A stretch of 64,000 nucleotides of DNA from Bacteroidales bacterium. GTDB taxonomy: Bacteria; Bacteroidota; Bacteroidia; Bacteroidales; WCHB1-69. The translations under genes were made by a program, and so were the position numbers. Below the pieces are notes generated by a model. It saw nothing but the letters and a program-made list of their open reading frames with translations, was not told the DNA's origin and did no database searches. Location: assembly GCA_016290295.1 (NCBI GenBank), contig JAEETJ010000010.1:1-64000 (forward strand). Reading direction: 5' to 3'. Position 1 is the stretch's first letter, and every line of letters begins with the position of its first letter. Below are positions 52,136 through 62,000 of this stretch, piece by piece.

Positions 52136-52990
52136 ATGTCTCCTCAATTCAAATCCCTCCTTACCCGTACCATTTCTGGTATAGTATTTGTGGCCTTGGT
52201 GGTAGGCTCGTTTTTCCTGCCTTCCTATTGCCAATTTCTCTTGTTTACGGTGTTTGCAGCTATTGCCTTGTCGGAATATATCAGAATCACAGAGAGTACG
52301 GGGGTAAAGGTGCAGAAAATTTTATGTGCCATGATTGTGGTTTTGGTGATTGAGGGTGCTTATTTGTTGGATACGTTAGAAATCAGTTGGCTGATTGCGG
52401 CACTGTTTATGATGGTGGTGCCGGTGGTGGAGTTGTTCAAAAAGGATGCGGTTTTGCCGTTTACCAATATTGCCCATACATTCTTGCCGATTTTTTGGAT
52501 TGCGGTGCCCTTCGCTCTGGCAGGCATCACTTTCTCTATTTTAGAGCATCCAGAGGTTGTTTTGGCATTGTTTCTGTTGATATGGGCATCTGACACTTTT
52601 GCTTACTGTGCGGGTTCCCTTTTTGGCAAGCATAAATTGTTTGAAAGAATATCGCCAAAGAAGACCTGGGAAGGCACGATTATCAGTGCAATACTTACCT
52701 GTGGCGTGGCTGTGGGACTGTCTTTTGCCCCCTATTTCAATAAGGGTCTTGTAAATCCATCCTCCACTTTGTGTAATGTGCTGATTTGGATAGGCTTTGC
52801 CCTTATTGTTATTGTGGCGGGCACCTTCGGCGACCTGATAGAGTCTATGTTCAAGCGCTCCTACGGGGTGAAGGACTCCGGTAACATTATGCCTGGCCAT
52901 GGCGGCATGCTCGACCGCTTCGACTCCTTTTTCCTGGCGATGCCGTTCTGCTTTATTTATTGGATGCTGCTGGCATTCATCGTCTATTGA
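52136..52990 (+). CDS. cdsA: Phosphatidate cytidylyltransferase
   Basis: CdsA makes CDP-diacylglycerol from CTP and phosphatidate for phospholipid synthesis. The 284-residue protein has about eight membrane helices. The family signature is at the C-terminal end: FGDLIESMFKRSYGVKDSG and MPGHGGMLDRFDS. SDTFAYCAGSLFGKHKL and ISPKKTWEGT are the middle conserved blocks. It may share the porU-porV-ispF transcript, although 118 bases with two 7-bp arrays intervene. Confidence 0.96.
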   Translation: MSPQFKSLLTRTISGIVFVALVVGSFFLPSYCQFLLFTVFAAIALSEYIRITESTGVKVQKILCAMIVVLVIEGAYLLDTLEISWLIAALFMMVVPVVELFKKDAVLPFTNIAHTFLPIFWIAVPFALAGITFSILEHPEVVLALFLLIWASDTFAYCAGSLFGKHKLFERISPKKTWEGTIISAILTCGVAVGLSFAPYFNKGLVNPSSTLCNVLIWIGFALIVIVAGTFGDLIESMFKRSYGVKDSGNIMPGHGGMLDRFDSFFLAMPFCFIYWMLLAFIVY

Positions 52991-53050
52991 TATTCATCCC
53001 CTACGAGGAATAGCAATTACCATACGAGCCCATAACATTCTTCATCGTTC

Positions 53051-53134
53051 ATTCTACATTGTACATTGTGCATTGTGCATTGTACATTATGCATTGTGCA
53101 TTGTGCATTGTGCATTGTACATTGTGCATTCTAC
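53051..53134. repeat. Twelve-unit 7-bp tandem array containing the M3 peptidase stop codon
   Basis: Twelve perfectly phased heptamers of ATTGTGC and ATTGTAC type, bounded by ATTCTAC at both ends. It is the longest array in the window. The TAG stop of the leftward peptidase gene (53131-53133) lies in the last unit. Confidence 0.9.
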
Positions 53135-55152
53135 ATTAACCCGCTCCGTTTCAACAACGCCTCTACCTTAGGCTCGCGCCCGCGGAAATCCACAAACATC
53201 CGCATGGCTTCGCGACTGCCACCACGGCATAAAATACAATCGTGGAATTTGCTGGCCGTCTCATGATTGAAAATGCCGGTCTCTTGGAACAAAGAGAAGG
53301 CGTCGGCATCCAATACCTCTGCCCATTTGTAGCCGTAGTAGCCAGCGGCATATCCCCCTGAGAAAATATGCGTAAAGGAAGTGCTGGTGCAGCATCCCTT
53401 TGGTCTTGGGAAGAAATCGACCACTTGCATGGCTTCGTGCTCCAGAGCCTCCAAATCGGGATTAACCTCTTTCTCGTCATGCCACATCATGTCTAAAAAA
53501 CCGAAGGCTAACTGGCGACAGGAGAGATAACCAGCTTGGAAATTCTCCATGTCCTTGACTTTCTGTACCAAGCTGTCGGGAATGACTTCCCCACTTTGAT
53601 AATGTCTTGCGAAAGACTGCAGAAAACGGATGTCGGAAGCCCAGTTCTCATTGATTTGGGAAGGCAGTTCCACAAAATCGCGGGGTACACTGGTGCCGGA
53701 AATACTGCTATAGGTCACCTCGGACAACATCCCGTGCAGGGCATGGCCGAATTCGTGCATAAAGGTCGTCAGCTCTTTGAAGGTCAGCAATGAAGGCTTG
53801 TTGTCGGTGGCTGGGGTGAAGTTCATCACCAAGGATATTAACGGGATGATATTCTTGCCATCGGCGGTTTTGTGCTGGTCGCGGAAAGAAGTCATCCAGG
53901 CACCGCCTTTCTTGCTCTCCCGTGGGAAAAAGTCCAAGTATAAAACAGCAATAATCTGGTCTTTCCGATGGACGTAATAGGTTTTTACATCTTTTTGATA
54001 GACAGGTATTTCTGCTGTTTCTGAAAATTCTAAGTCGTACAATTGGCGGGCTAAGCCGAACACTCCGTCAATCACTTTGTCCAAGGGAAAATAGACCTTA
54101 AGTTCTTCTTCGTCGAAATCAAATAGGCTATTTCTTTGTTTTTCAGCGTAATATGACATGTCCCAGCGTTCGAAATCCACTTGGAATCCGTTCTGACGGG
54201 CGAAATCAACCATCTCTTGCATTTCCTTTTCCGCGGCTTTCCGTGACGGCTTTTCTAAAGTTTCCAATAGTTCATACACATGTGCTTTGTCCTTGGCCAT
54301 GCGTTCGGTCAGCACGTAAGAGGCATAATCGCTGAATCCCAACAACTTGGCGATTTGCTTACGCAATGAGGCAATCTCGTACACTAAGGCCGTATTGTCA
54401 TGTGCATCCTTATAGCTTCTGGAAGCGTACTTGAGGAAGAATTCCTTACGCAATTCCCGATTGTCGGCGAATTTCATGATGGCCTGGTAGCTGGGCATGG
54501 TCAGGTCGAACAGCCAGCCTTCCTGCCCTTTGGCCTTGGCTTTGGCCGCGGCAATGTCGAGTTCGCTTGCTGGCAGTCCAGACAATAGGCTTTCGTCGGT
54601 AATGGTTTTGGAGAAGGCATGGGTGGAGGCCAGCACATTGTCGCTGAATTGCAGGGTGAGTTGTGACAGGCGCATGGTCAGTCGCTTGTATTCCTCTTTT
54701 TGTGCATCTTCCAGTTGGGCCCCATGGCGGATAAAGCTTCGATAGCTTTTCTCTGTAACCATTTTTTCTTCCTCATTGAGGGAATCGCGATGCTCATATA
54801 CTTGTTTTACCCGTTGAAACAGTTTCTCATTCAAGCTGATTTCATTGCTGAATGCGGTCAGTTCCGGTTGGATTTTCTGGGCTATGTCCTGCAATTCCTT
54901 GGAGGTGTTGCAGACCAATAAGTTGAAGAAAATATTGGAAATGCTGTCTAACAATTCTCCTGAGCGGTCCAAGGCGGCTAACGTGTTGTCAAAAGTCGGT
55001 TCCTCTTGGTTGTCGGCTATGGCTTGGATTTCGCCACGGGCTATTTTTAGGGCATGGTGAAAAGCCGGCTCATAATGCTCATTCTTGATCTCATCGAAAG
55101 GCGGGGTCTGGTATGGCGTCTGCCACGGAGAAGTTAAGGGGTTGGAAGACAT
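53131..55152 (-). CDS. M3-family zinc metallopeptidase (peptidyl-dipeptidase Dcp/oligopeptidase A type)
   Basis: A 673-residue thimet-oligopeptidase-like enzyme that degrades short peptides. The zinc motif HEFGHALHG has His466, Glu467 and His470; upstream LTTFMHEFGH context and DFVELPSQINENW with the third ligand region are kept. FDEIKNEHYEPAFHHAL at the start is typical of Dcp/OpdA. There is no signal peptide, so it is cytoplasmic. The final residues, LM, and the stop are formed by the adjacent 7-bp array. Confidence 0.94.
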   Translation of the reverse strand: MSSNPLTSPWQTPYQTPPFDEIKNEHYEPAFHHALKIARGEIQAIADNQEEPTFDNTLAALDRSGELLDSISNIFFNLLVCNTSKELQDIAQKIQPELTAFSNEISLNEKLFQRVKQVYEHRDSLNEEEKMVTEKSYRSFIRHGAQLEDAQKEEYKRLTMRLSQLTLQFSDNVLASTHAFSKTITDESLLSGLPASELDIAAAKAKAKGQEGWLFDLTMPSYQAIMKFADNRELRKEFFLKYASRSYKDAHDNTALVYEIASLRKQIAKLLGFSDYASYVLTERMAKDKAHVYELLETLEKPSRKAAEKEMQEMVDFARQNGFQVDFERWDMSYYAEKQRNSLFDFDEEELKVYFPLDKVIDGVFGLARQLYDLEFSETAEIPVYQKDVKTYYVHRKDQIIAVLYLDFFPRESKKGGAWMTSFRDQHKTADGKNIIPLISLVMNFTPATDNKPSLLTFKELTTFMHEFGHALHGMLSEVTYSSISGTSVPRDFVELPSQINENWASDIRFLQSFARHYQSGEVIPDSLVQKVKDMENFQAGYLSCRQLAFGFLDMMWHDEKEVNPDLEALEHEAMQVVDFFPRPKGCCTSTSFTHIFSGGYAAGYYGYKWAEVLDADAFSLFQETGIFNHETASKFHDCILCRGGSREAMRMFVDFRGREPKVEALLKRSGLM

Positions 55153-55162
55153 GTTTTTTTTT

Positions 55163-55210
55163 AATTAGCAAATTAGCAAATTAGCAAATTAGTAAATTAG
55201 CAAATTGTAA
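55163..55210. repeat. 8-bp tandem array upstream of the M3 peptidase gene
   Basis: Units AATTAGCA three times, AATTAGTA, AATTAGCA, AATTGTAA, starting 11 bases from the peptidase ATG. Confidence 0.85.
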
Positions 55211-55290
55211 TAGGGGAATCTCGCTTCGCTCGAGGGGAGTGGAGTTCGTCCAAAGGGGAGTCTCATGCTATGCATTCGAGGGGAGTTTTT
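55211..55290. repeat. G-rich repeat segment
   Basis: Contains AGGGGAAT once and GGGGAGT three times (near 55234, 55256 and 55280), two of them in CGAGGGGAGT. It may be a decayed REP-like element related to that at 361-402. No gene seen. Confidence 0.4.
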
Positions 55291-55307
55291 ATGTGTCAAT
55301 GAATGGA

Positions 55308-55377
55308 GTTGAAAACTGAAAACTGAAAGTTGAAAGTTATAATTTGAATTATGAATTCTGAATTTTGAATTCTAAAA
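55308..55377. repeat. Ten-unit 7-bp tandem array
   Basis: Phased GTTGAAA, ACTGAAA twice, GTTGAAA, GTTATAA, TTTGAAT, TATGAAT, TCTGAAT, TTTGAAT, TCTAAAA. The unit consensus drifts along the array while the 7-base phase is kept. Confidence 0.8.
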
Positions 55378-55414
55378 TTTTACTGTCCCCTGTAACCTGT
55401 CCCCTGAAACCTGC

Positions 55415-56059
55415 TTACATCACGAGCATCAGAATGAACCTCGGAGTGAGCGGGGTGCGGATTTCTTGGTTGTCGCGGATGGTGAGTGGGGTAGGGCTGA
55501 TGATTTCGTTCATGTCGTACAAGTTGCCCGCATTGCGCTCTTGCTGTATCTCCAATGCGGTTTTGAAATCAGGGACAATGTCTTTGGCAAAGGCGATAAT
55601 GATGATGTCGGAAGCCAAGCCCTTGATAGAAGGGTAAAGAGAATTGTGCGGAGAGAATATGAAACTGCAGGTGGTAGTAATCAGTGCGTCGCTATAGACG
55701 ATGGCAGCGTCTGCCGGTGTGTTGACATCAATGGCATTGACAAAACTAATGTTGTTGCTTTGCAGCAAGGCTGACAACTGTGGCTTGGTGTTCAGCAGTA
55801 CTGGATAGTTTTGTCCTTGCAGCAACTTCACCAAACGAATGGCAAACTGGTCTTTGGTGCAGGGCACGTATTTGCCGCCTAAGGCACGGAATCTGACGAT
55901 AAAGTCCCGTACGAGGTCTTCGCTGGGTTTGATGAAATCGTCGGACAAGTCCGGGTCTGGGTAGCGGTTCACACCCTTAGTGGACAATGCGTGTCGTATA
56001 TCTTTGCGAATCGACTCTTTCGAGGTGGTGAGATTGCTCTCTGTGCTTAATGTTTCCAT
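55415..56059 (-). CDS. LUD-domain protein (LutC/YkgG-like)
   Basis: A 214-residue protein with one LUD domain. The N-terminus is polar (METLSTESNLTTSKESI). SEDLVRDFIVRFRALGGKYVPC, DAAIVYSDALITTTCSFIF and the IIIAFAKDIVPDFKTAL block correspond to LutC-type proteins linked to lactate utilisation. The lutA and lutB partners are absent. It follows ftsH by 12 bases and is probably co-transcribed with rsfS and ftsH, an arrangement I recall from other Bacteroidales. Confidence 0.85.
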   Translation of the reverse strand: METLSTESNLTTSKESIRKDIRHALSTKGVNRYPDPDLSDDFIKPSEDLVRDFIVRFRALGGKYVPCTKDQFAIRLVKLLQGQNYPVLLNTKPQLSALLQSNNISFVNAIDVNTPADAAIVYSDALITTTCSFIFSPHNSLYPSIKGLASDIIIIAFAKDIVPDFKTALEIQQERNAGNLYDMNEIISPTPLTIRDNQEIRTPLTPRFILMLVM

Positions 56060-56071
56060 TGCTTTTGCGTT

Positions 56072-58207
56072 TTAGACGGTTTGCTGTGCCGGAGCTTCCT
56101 CGTCGCTTGCATCTTTTTCTCCGTTGTTATTCACTTGGCTGTTTACATCTTCCTTTTTATCGTTGGGAGTATTGTCTTGGCTGGTCTCAATACTGTCATT
56201 TTGCTGTCCAAAGGGACGTTTGCCGAAGATTTTTTCTAAGTCTTCTGCAAAGATGACTTCACGATCTAACAGTTGCTGAGCCAGCTGGGCGTGTTTCTCC
56301 TTGTTTGCGAGCAGAATTTCCTTAGCTTTGTTGTACGAACGCTCGATGAGTTTATGGATTTCTTCATCAATTTCCTGTGCGGTTTTCTCGCTATAGGGTT
56401 TGGTGAAGTTGTATTCAGATTGTCCTGTGGAATCGTAATAGCTGATATTGCCGAGTTTCTCGTTCAGTCCATAATATACCACCATAGCGTAGGCTTGTTT
56501 GGACACCCGTTCAAGGTCGTTAAGAGCTCCGGTTGACACTTCGCCAAAAACTATCTCTTCTGCGGCACGGCCTCCCAAAGTGGCGGTCATCTCGTCGAAC
56601 ATCTGGCTGAAGGTCGTGATTTGGCGTTCTTCGGGCAGGTACCAGGCAGCACCGAGCGACTTGCCACGTGGCACGATGGTTACCTTGACCAAGGGAGAGG
56701 CGTGTTCGAGCAGCCAGCTGACGGTAGCGTGACCTGCTTCGTGGTTAGCAATAACCTTCTTTTCTTGCGGAGAGATGATACTTCCTCGTTTCTCTAAGCC
56801 ACCGACAATTCGGTCGATGGCGGCGAGGAACTCTTCCTTACCTACGCTCTTCTTGCTGTTACGGGCAGCTATCAGAGCTGCTTCGTTGCATACGTTGGCA
56901 ATGTCGGCACCCGAGAATCCTGGGGTTTGCTTAGCGAAGAAGTCAAGGTCCACATCAGAGTTGAGTTTCAGCTTGCGCACGTGTACCTCAAAGATGCCCT
57001 TACGCTCGTTGAGGTTCGGCAGTTCTATATGAATCTGGCGGTCGAAGCGGCCAGCACGCAAAAGAGCCCGGTCGAGCACATCGGCGCGGTTGGTGGCAGC
57101 TAAGATGATAACACCCGTGTTGCTGGAAAAACCGTCCATTTCGGTCAGCAGCTGGTTAAGGGTGCTTTCGCGTTCATCATTGGCACCGCTCATGATGTTT
57201 TTGCCACGGGCACGGCCGATGGCGTCAATCTCGTCGATGAAGATGATGCAGGGAGCTTTCTCCTTGGCGGTCTTGAACAGGTCGCGCACACGTGAGGCAC
57301 CCACGCCCACAAACATTTCCACAAAGTCAGAGCCTGACAGCGAGAAGAAGGGAACCTTGGCCTCGCCGGCAACAGCCTTGGCCAACAGGGTTTTACCAGT
57401 TCCCGGAGGGCCTACCAACAGGGCTCCTTTTGGAATCTTGCCGCCCAAAACGGTATATTTTTTCGGATTTTTCAGAAAATCCACAATCTCTTCAATCTCA
57501 TATTTGGCACCTTCCAGACCGGCTACATCCTTAAAGGAGACATTCAGTTGTGAGGTCTCATCGAACAGCTGTGCCCTGGATTTGCCGATGTTGAAGATAC
57601 CCATTCCGCCTCCGCCAGGACCGCCTCCGCCTCGCATGGAACGCATGGAGTAGAATAACAGCACTAAAATCAGCATGGTAGGCAGTATCCAGAAAAAGAG
57701 TTCAAAACCCCAGCTTTTACTGTTGTCTTCAGTAGTGGAAATCTCGTATTCCTGCTCCACTTCGCTGCGTGTCAAGCTGCTGTCACTGGCCAAAGCATTG
57801 TTGATGGCTCTCTCTTGTGTGGCCTTTAGGTTTTCGTTAAACACCTGATAATCAGTTGTCACAATAAAAAACTGTGGTCCTGTGAGGTTGTTTTGATTGC
57901 GTAGGTTCTCGTACTCGGTTTTCGCCTTGATAGCATCTTCTTTCAGGTAGATGTTAACCCTGTCGTTCTTCTTGACATACTCCAGCTTTTCAATATCTTT
58001 GGCTATCACCATTTTATTGAAGCGGCTATTGTCTATTTCGGTGGCAGGAGTTTCAAAAGTGAACAACCAGTAAGCGATAAGTCCTGCAGCCACAATCAGA
58101 TAGATATAACTCAGTGTGAACTTCGGTTTTTTATTGTCGTTGCTGCTTTTCTGTCCACCGAAGAATGCCGAGCCGTTATTTTTAGGTGTGGTCTTTTTTG
58201 TTGCCAT
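56072..58207 (-). CDS. ftsH: ATP-dependent zinc metalloprotease FtsH
   Basis: A membrane-anchored AAA+ protease for quality control of membrane proteins. The 711-residue protein has two membrane helices (about residues 29-50 and 165-187), the AAA domain with Walker A GPPGTGKT near residues 264-271 and Walker [12 protein letters not shown], the pore loop [38 protein letters not shown], and the zinc motif HEAGH starting at His489. The tail is long and acidic, rich in Asn, Asp and Glu, a usual feature of Bacteroidota FtsH. Confidence 0.98.
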   Translation of the reverse strand: MATKKTTPKNNGSAFFGGQKSSNDNKKPKFTLSYIYLIVAAGLIAYWLFTFETPATEIDNSRFNKMVIAKDIEKLEYVKKNDRVNIYLKEDAIKAKTEYENLRNQNNLTGPQFFIVTTDYQVFNENLKATQERAINNALASDSSLTRSEVEQEYEISTTEDNSKSWGFELFFWILPTMLILVLLFYSMRSMRGGGGPGGGGMGIFNIGKSRAQLFDETSQLNVSFKDVAGLEGAKYEIEEIVDFLKNPKKYTVLGGKIPKGALLVGPPGTGKTLLAKAVAGEAKVPFFSLSGSDFVEMFVGVGASRVRDLFKTAKEKAPCIIFIDEIDAIGRARGKNIMSGANDERESTLNQLLTEMDGFSSNTGVIILAATNRADVLDRALLRAGRFDRQIHIELPNLNERKGIFEVHVRKLKLNSDVDLDFFAKQTPGFSGADIANVCNEAALIAARNSKKSVGKEEFLAAIDRIVGGLEKRGSIISPQEKKVIANHEAGHATVSWLLEHASPLVKVTIVPRGKSLGAAWYLPEERQITTFSQMFDEMTATLGGRAAEEIVFGEVSTGALNDLERVSKQAYAMVVYYGLNEKLGNISYYDSTGQSEYNFTKPYSEKTAQEIDEEIHKLIERSYNKAKEILLANKEKHAQLAQQLLDREVIFAEDLEKIFGKRPFGQQNDSIETSQDNTPNDKKEDVNSQVNNNGEKDASDEEAPAQQTV

Positions 58208-58215
58208 TGAGATAA

Positions 58216-58250
58216 TTAATAATTGATAGTTGATAATGAATAATGAATAA
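58216..58250. repeat. 7-bp tandem array between rsfS and ftsH
   Basis: Five phased units: TTAATAA, TTGATAG, TTGATAA, TGAATAA, TGAATAA. It starts nine bases from the ftsH ATG. Confidence 0.8.
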
Positions 58251-58287
58251 ATTTGCTATCGAGATGAGTGATGGTAAACTACCATAA

Positions 58288-58308
58288 CTATTAATTATTA
58301 ATTATTAA
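58288..58308. repeat. 7-bp tandem array forming the end of rsfS
   Basis: CTATTAA, TTATTAA, TTATTAA. On the minus strand it encodes the last residues INN and the TAA stop (58298-58300) of rsfS. Confidence 0.8.
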
Positions 58309-58684
58309 TTCTCTGGATTTCCGCGTCGTTGTATAGACTCTCAAGATTATAGAATTCCCGGGCTTCGGGTTGGAAGATGTGGACTACCACATTGAAATAG
58401 TCCAGCAGGATCCATTCGCCGTTGGTTGTACCTTCCACGTGTTTAGGGAGGGTGTTAGCGTAACGCTTGGTGGTCTCTTGCACAAAATCGCACAAGGTCT
58501 CCACATGCGGTTTGGAGTTTCCGCTACAAATGATGAAATAGTCAAAAAACACGTGATTGATTTTCTTGAGGTCGATGCTGACGATGTCAACACCTTGCTT
58601 CTCTATAAGTGCTTGAATAATAAGTTCTTCAATCTTTCCTTCGAATTCTTTTACTTCTGCTTTTACCTTAATTTTCTTCGCCAT
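58298..58684 (-). CDS. rsfS: Ribosomal silencing factor RsfS
   Basis: RsfS binds ribosomal protein L14 and blocks subunit joining during starvation. A 128-residue protein with IQALIEKQGVDIVSIDLKKI, FDYFIICSGNSKPHVETLCDFV, VEGTTNGEWILLDYFNVVVHIFQPEAREFYNLESLY, split around residues 85-120, all family features. I start at 58684 (MAKKIK); upstream ATGs at 58708 and 58741 are excluded because they lie at or before the expected transcription start from the box at 58719-58726. It precedes ftsH, which is common in Bacteroidales. Confidence 0.95.
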   Translation of the reverse strand: MAKKIKVKAEVKEFEGKIEELIIQALIEKQGVDIVSIDLKKINHVFFDYFIICSGNSKPHVETLCDFVQETTKRYANTLPKHVEGTTNGEWILLDYFNVVVHIFQPEAREFYNLESLYNDAEIQRINN

Positions 58685-58718
58685 ATAAAATATTATTGAT
58701 TTATTCATAATTAATCTG

Positions 58719-58726
58719 CAAAGATA
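58719..58726 (-). promoter_or_regulatory. -7 promoter box for rsfS-ftsH
   Basis: Minus strand TATCTTTG, 35-42 bases before the chosen rsfS start. Confidence 0.65.
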
Positions 58727-58739
58727 CAAATCTTTTTTC

Positions 58740-58845
58740 AATTAGCAAATTAGTAAATTGGTTAATTGGCAAATTACAGCAAAATGTTTTTGTATAGCAT
58801 TTTAAAAATAATTGGCACATTAGCACATTTGCTAATTAGCACATT
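58740..58845. repeat. Two 8-bp tandem arrays
   Basis: First array 58740-58779: AATTAGCA, AATTAGTA, AATTGGTT, AATTGGCA, AATTACAG. Second array 58814-58845: GGCACATT, AGCACATT, TGCTAATT, AGCACATT. They fill part of the 318-base gap before the large T9SS gene; the rest holds only the promoter below. Confidence 0.75.
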
Positions 58846-58907
58846 GAATGTTGATAACTATTCATAACTTTTAACACATCTTGGGCTTACGCATGTCTAA
58901 TTATTTG

Positions 58908-58915
58908 TACATTTG
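58908..58915 (+). promoter_or_regulatory. -7 promoter box for the 1450-residue T9SS protein gene
   Basis: TACATTTG, about 88 bases before the ATG at 59003. A weak TTGG at 58881 is 23 bases upstream of it. Confidence 0.5.
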
Positions 58916-59002
58916 CAAACTTGAAAGAAATTGTGCTGTTTGGTTTAATGTATTGAAAATCAATAAAATACAATAAATAATTATTCATTAAAAAATTTTA
59001 CT

Positions 59003-62000
59003 ATGAAAAAATTCTACGTTCTGAAAATCATGATGGCGGTCATGCTGACCATGCTGTTGACCGTCGGAAATGTTTTTGCCGAGAAAGCCTGGGTGAAGGT
59101 GACCCACACCACAACCTTGTCCGTTGGTGACTCCATCATCATTGCCGCTGCCAATTATGACAAGGCTATTGGAACCACGCAAAACAACAACAACCGTGCT
59201 GCCGTGAACATTACAAAAGTTGGTAATCAAGCCACTTTTACCACCAGTGTTCAGGTGTTTGTATTGCAGCAAAGTACTGTCAATGGCGCTTTTGTGCTGT
59301 TTGATCCGGATGCTACCGGTGGTTATTTGAATGCTCCCGGCGGTGGCAATTATTTGCGTACTGCCGCAACCTTGCCTACCAATGGTTCTGCTGACTGGAT
59401 GATTACAGTTTTTAATAACGACAGTATCACCATCGTCGCTCAAAATTCTGATATTACACAGGTTTACATGCGTTATAATAGTGGAAGTACACTTTTCTCA
59501 TGTTATGGTTCCGGCAGTTCGGTGGTGAATGCGGTGACAATCTACCGATACGAGGAAGTTGAGGCTGCTACCGTGGCCACACCAGCCTTCACACCCAACG
59601 AAGGTACCTATTATGAGCCTCAGCAGGTTGGCATAACCTGTGCTACTACCGGTGCCACCATCCTTTACACCATCAATGGTGACAATCCTACTACTAATGG
59701 CTTGGTTTATAGCACTCCGCTGAGCATTTCTACTACCACAACTGTCAAAGCTGTAGCTTTCTTGGGTACTGATACCAGTTTTGTAAACCAGGCAACTTAC
59801 ACCTTCCCAACGGAAGTCGCTGATATCGCCGCTTTCAAGGCCGCTAACTCTTCCACTAATGCAGTTCCCTATCATATCATGGGAGATGTAACCTTTGTGT
59901 TCCATGGCGGTGCCTATACCTACGTGAAGGATGCTTCCGCAGGTTTGATGATTTATGATCAAAATACCAATAACCCGGTTATTACCAGTACCTATAATGA
60001 AGGTGATGTTATTCCTGGTGGTTTGTTAGGTACTTATACACTGTATAATGGTCAGCCGGAATTAATTCCTGTTGCCAATCCTGCCGCATCCACTCAAAAT
60101 ACGGGTACAGTGCAGCCTATTGTGGTGACTATGGCCGACCTTTTGGCCAACTATAATACTTACGATGCTCAATTGATTACCCTTGAAAATGTGACCTTCC
60201 CCAACGGATTCACGGGATCGAATCAAACCACTATCGAACAAGGCAGTAGCTCAATGGTTGTGTATAAACGTTTCCCTTTGGATACCACTTTGGCTGCGGG
60301 TACTGTGACCAATGTGACTGGTTTCGCCGCAAAATACAATAGCACTATCCAGATTTATCCCCGTTTTAATGCTGATTTGTCTGCTGCTCCCCAACCGGCA
60401 CAGCCCTCTATGACCGTTACACTCAATGGCGAGCAGTTCTCCACTCTTGACACGCTGCAGGTCTCATTTGACATTCAGAACTTTACCCTTGGAACAGACG
60501 GCTTGCTGAAACTTGAAAGTGAGATGCTTACCGCAGTCGGTATGCAGTCACCGATGTATCTGAACGATCAGTTGTTGGCTGCTTTCCTGGCACAGACTTT
60601 CTCACCGCTTCCTGCTGGTACTCACACGGTTACCGCTTCTTTGGTGGATATGACCATGCAGCCGTTGACTCCTGCGGTTAGCCAGACTGTTACCTTCACC
60701 GTGACCGCTCCAGTTGCTGCTACTCCGGTAATCAGTCCGGATGCTGGCACTTTCGCTGACAGTGTGGTGGTTACCATGACCTGCGCTACTCCTGGTGCTC
60801 AGATTCGTTATACCATCGCTGGTGAAGTGCCAAGTGCTACCTCTACCTTGTATGAGGGTCCGTTTACCGTGTATTCTTCCTGCACAGTCAAAGCCAAGGC
60901 TTTCATGAACAATGTGTCATGGGAGGACAGCCCAGTGGCCGAGGCCGCTTATACTATTGTTAGTGGTCCCACGCTGACGGTTGATCCCACAAGCCTTGCT
61001 TTTGGTCCCAATAGCCTGACAAGCACTGTGAATATATACAGCGCTTCTTTGACTGATCCCATCACTATCAGCTGCAACAACAGTGATTTCCAGTTGTCAG
61101 CAACCACTTTCCCCGCCAATGTGGGTAATACTTCATTCACCATTACATACGCTGGATTTGGTCCTGCTTTCGGTACGGTAACGGTTAGCAGCGGCACGTT
61201 GAGCGCGCAGATTGACTTGGTGGCTACCGCTCAACTGCCAGCACCGGTGATTACACCTGCCAGCGGCACCACCGACACGGTTATCACAGTGGTAATGTCC
61301 GATGATGTTCAGGGTGCCGGCATTGGCTATACCCTTGATGGTACCGATCCGGATGTGTCATCCCCAACTTATAACCAGCCCATTATCTTGAATGTTCCAG
61401 GTACATACGTTGTCAAGGCCTACGCTTTCCTTGAAGGTTGGGGTGCCAGCGATATCACAAGCGCTACTTATACCGTGGTGGCTCCTGTGGTGCCAAGCAA
61501 CGACACCATCATGTACTCAACTGGTTTTGAGGCAGAAGAAGGCTTTACCGCTACGCAAACCTATAATAGCCCGAATATTGTTTATAGTGGCGCCGAAGGT
61601 CAGCAATGGGGAACATATTATGGCACACCCTCCACTACTGATCATATTTGCGGGGCACAGTCTATGCAGATGCGTTGGTACGCCAGTTCCGCCAGCAACC
61701 TGGGTTATACCTTCACCAACTTCGACATCCGTAATGTGACATACGTTACTTTTGATGCAAAACAAACCAATAACTTGAAATTGTGTGTGTCTTATTCAAT
61801 AGATGGTGGTAATACCTACGTGGGCGATTCTGTATATACATTGACCACCAACAGACATAATTATCGTTACAATGTGAGTGAGACGGGCGAATATAATTTT
61901 GTACGTTTGAGATTTGCTGTTATACTTCCTGATGCAGCTCCGTCTTCCACCAGCAGACTGACTATCGACAGTGTCGTGGTGTTTGGTGTTCCCGGTGTGG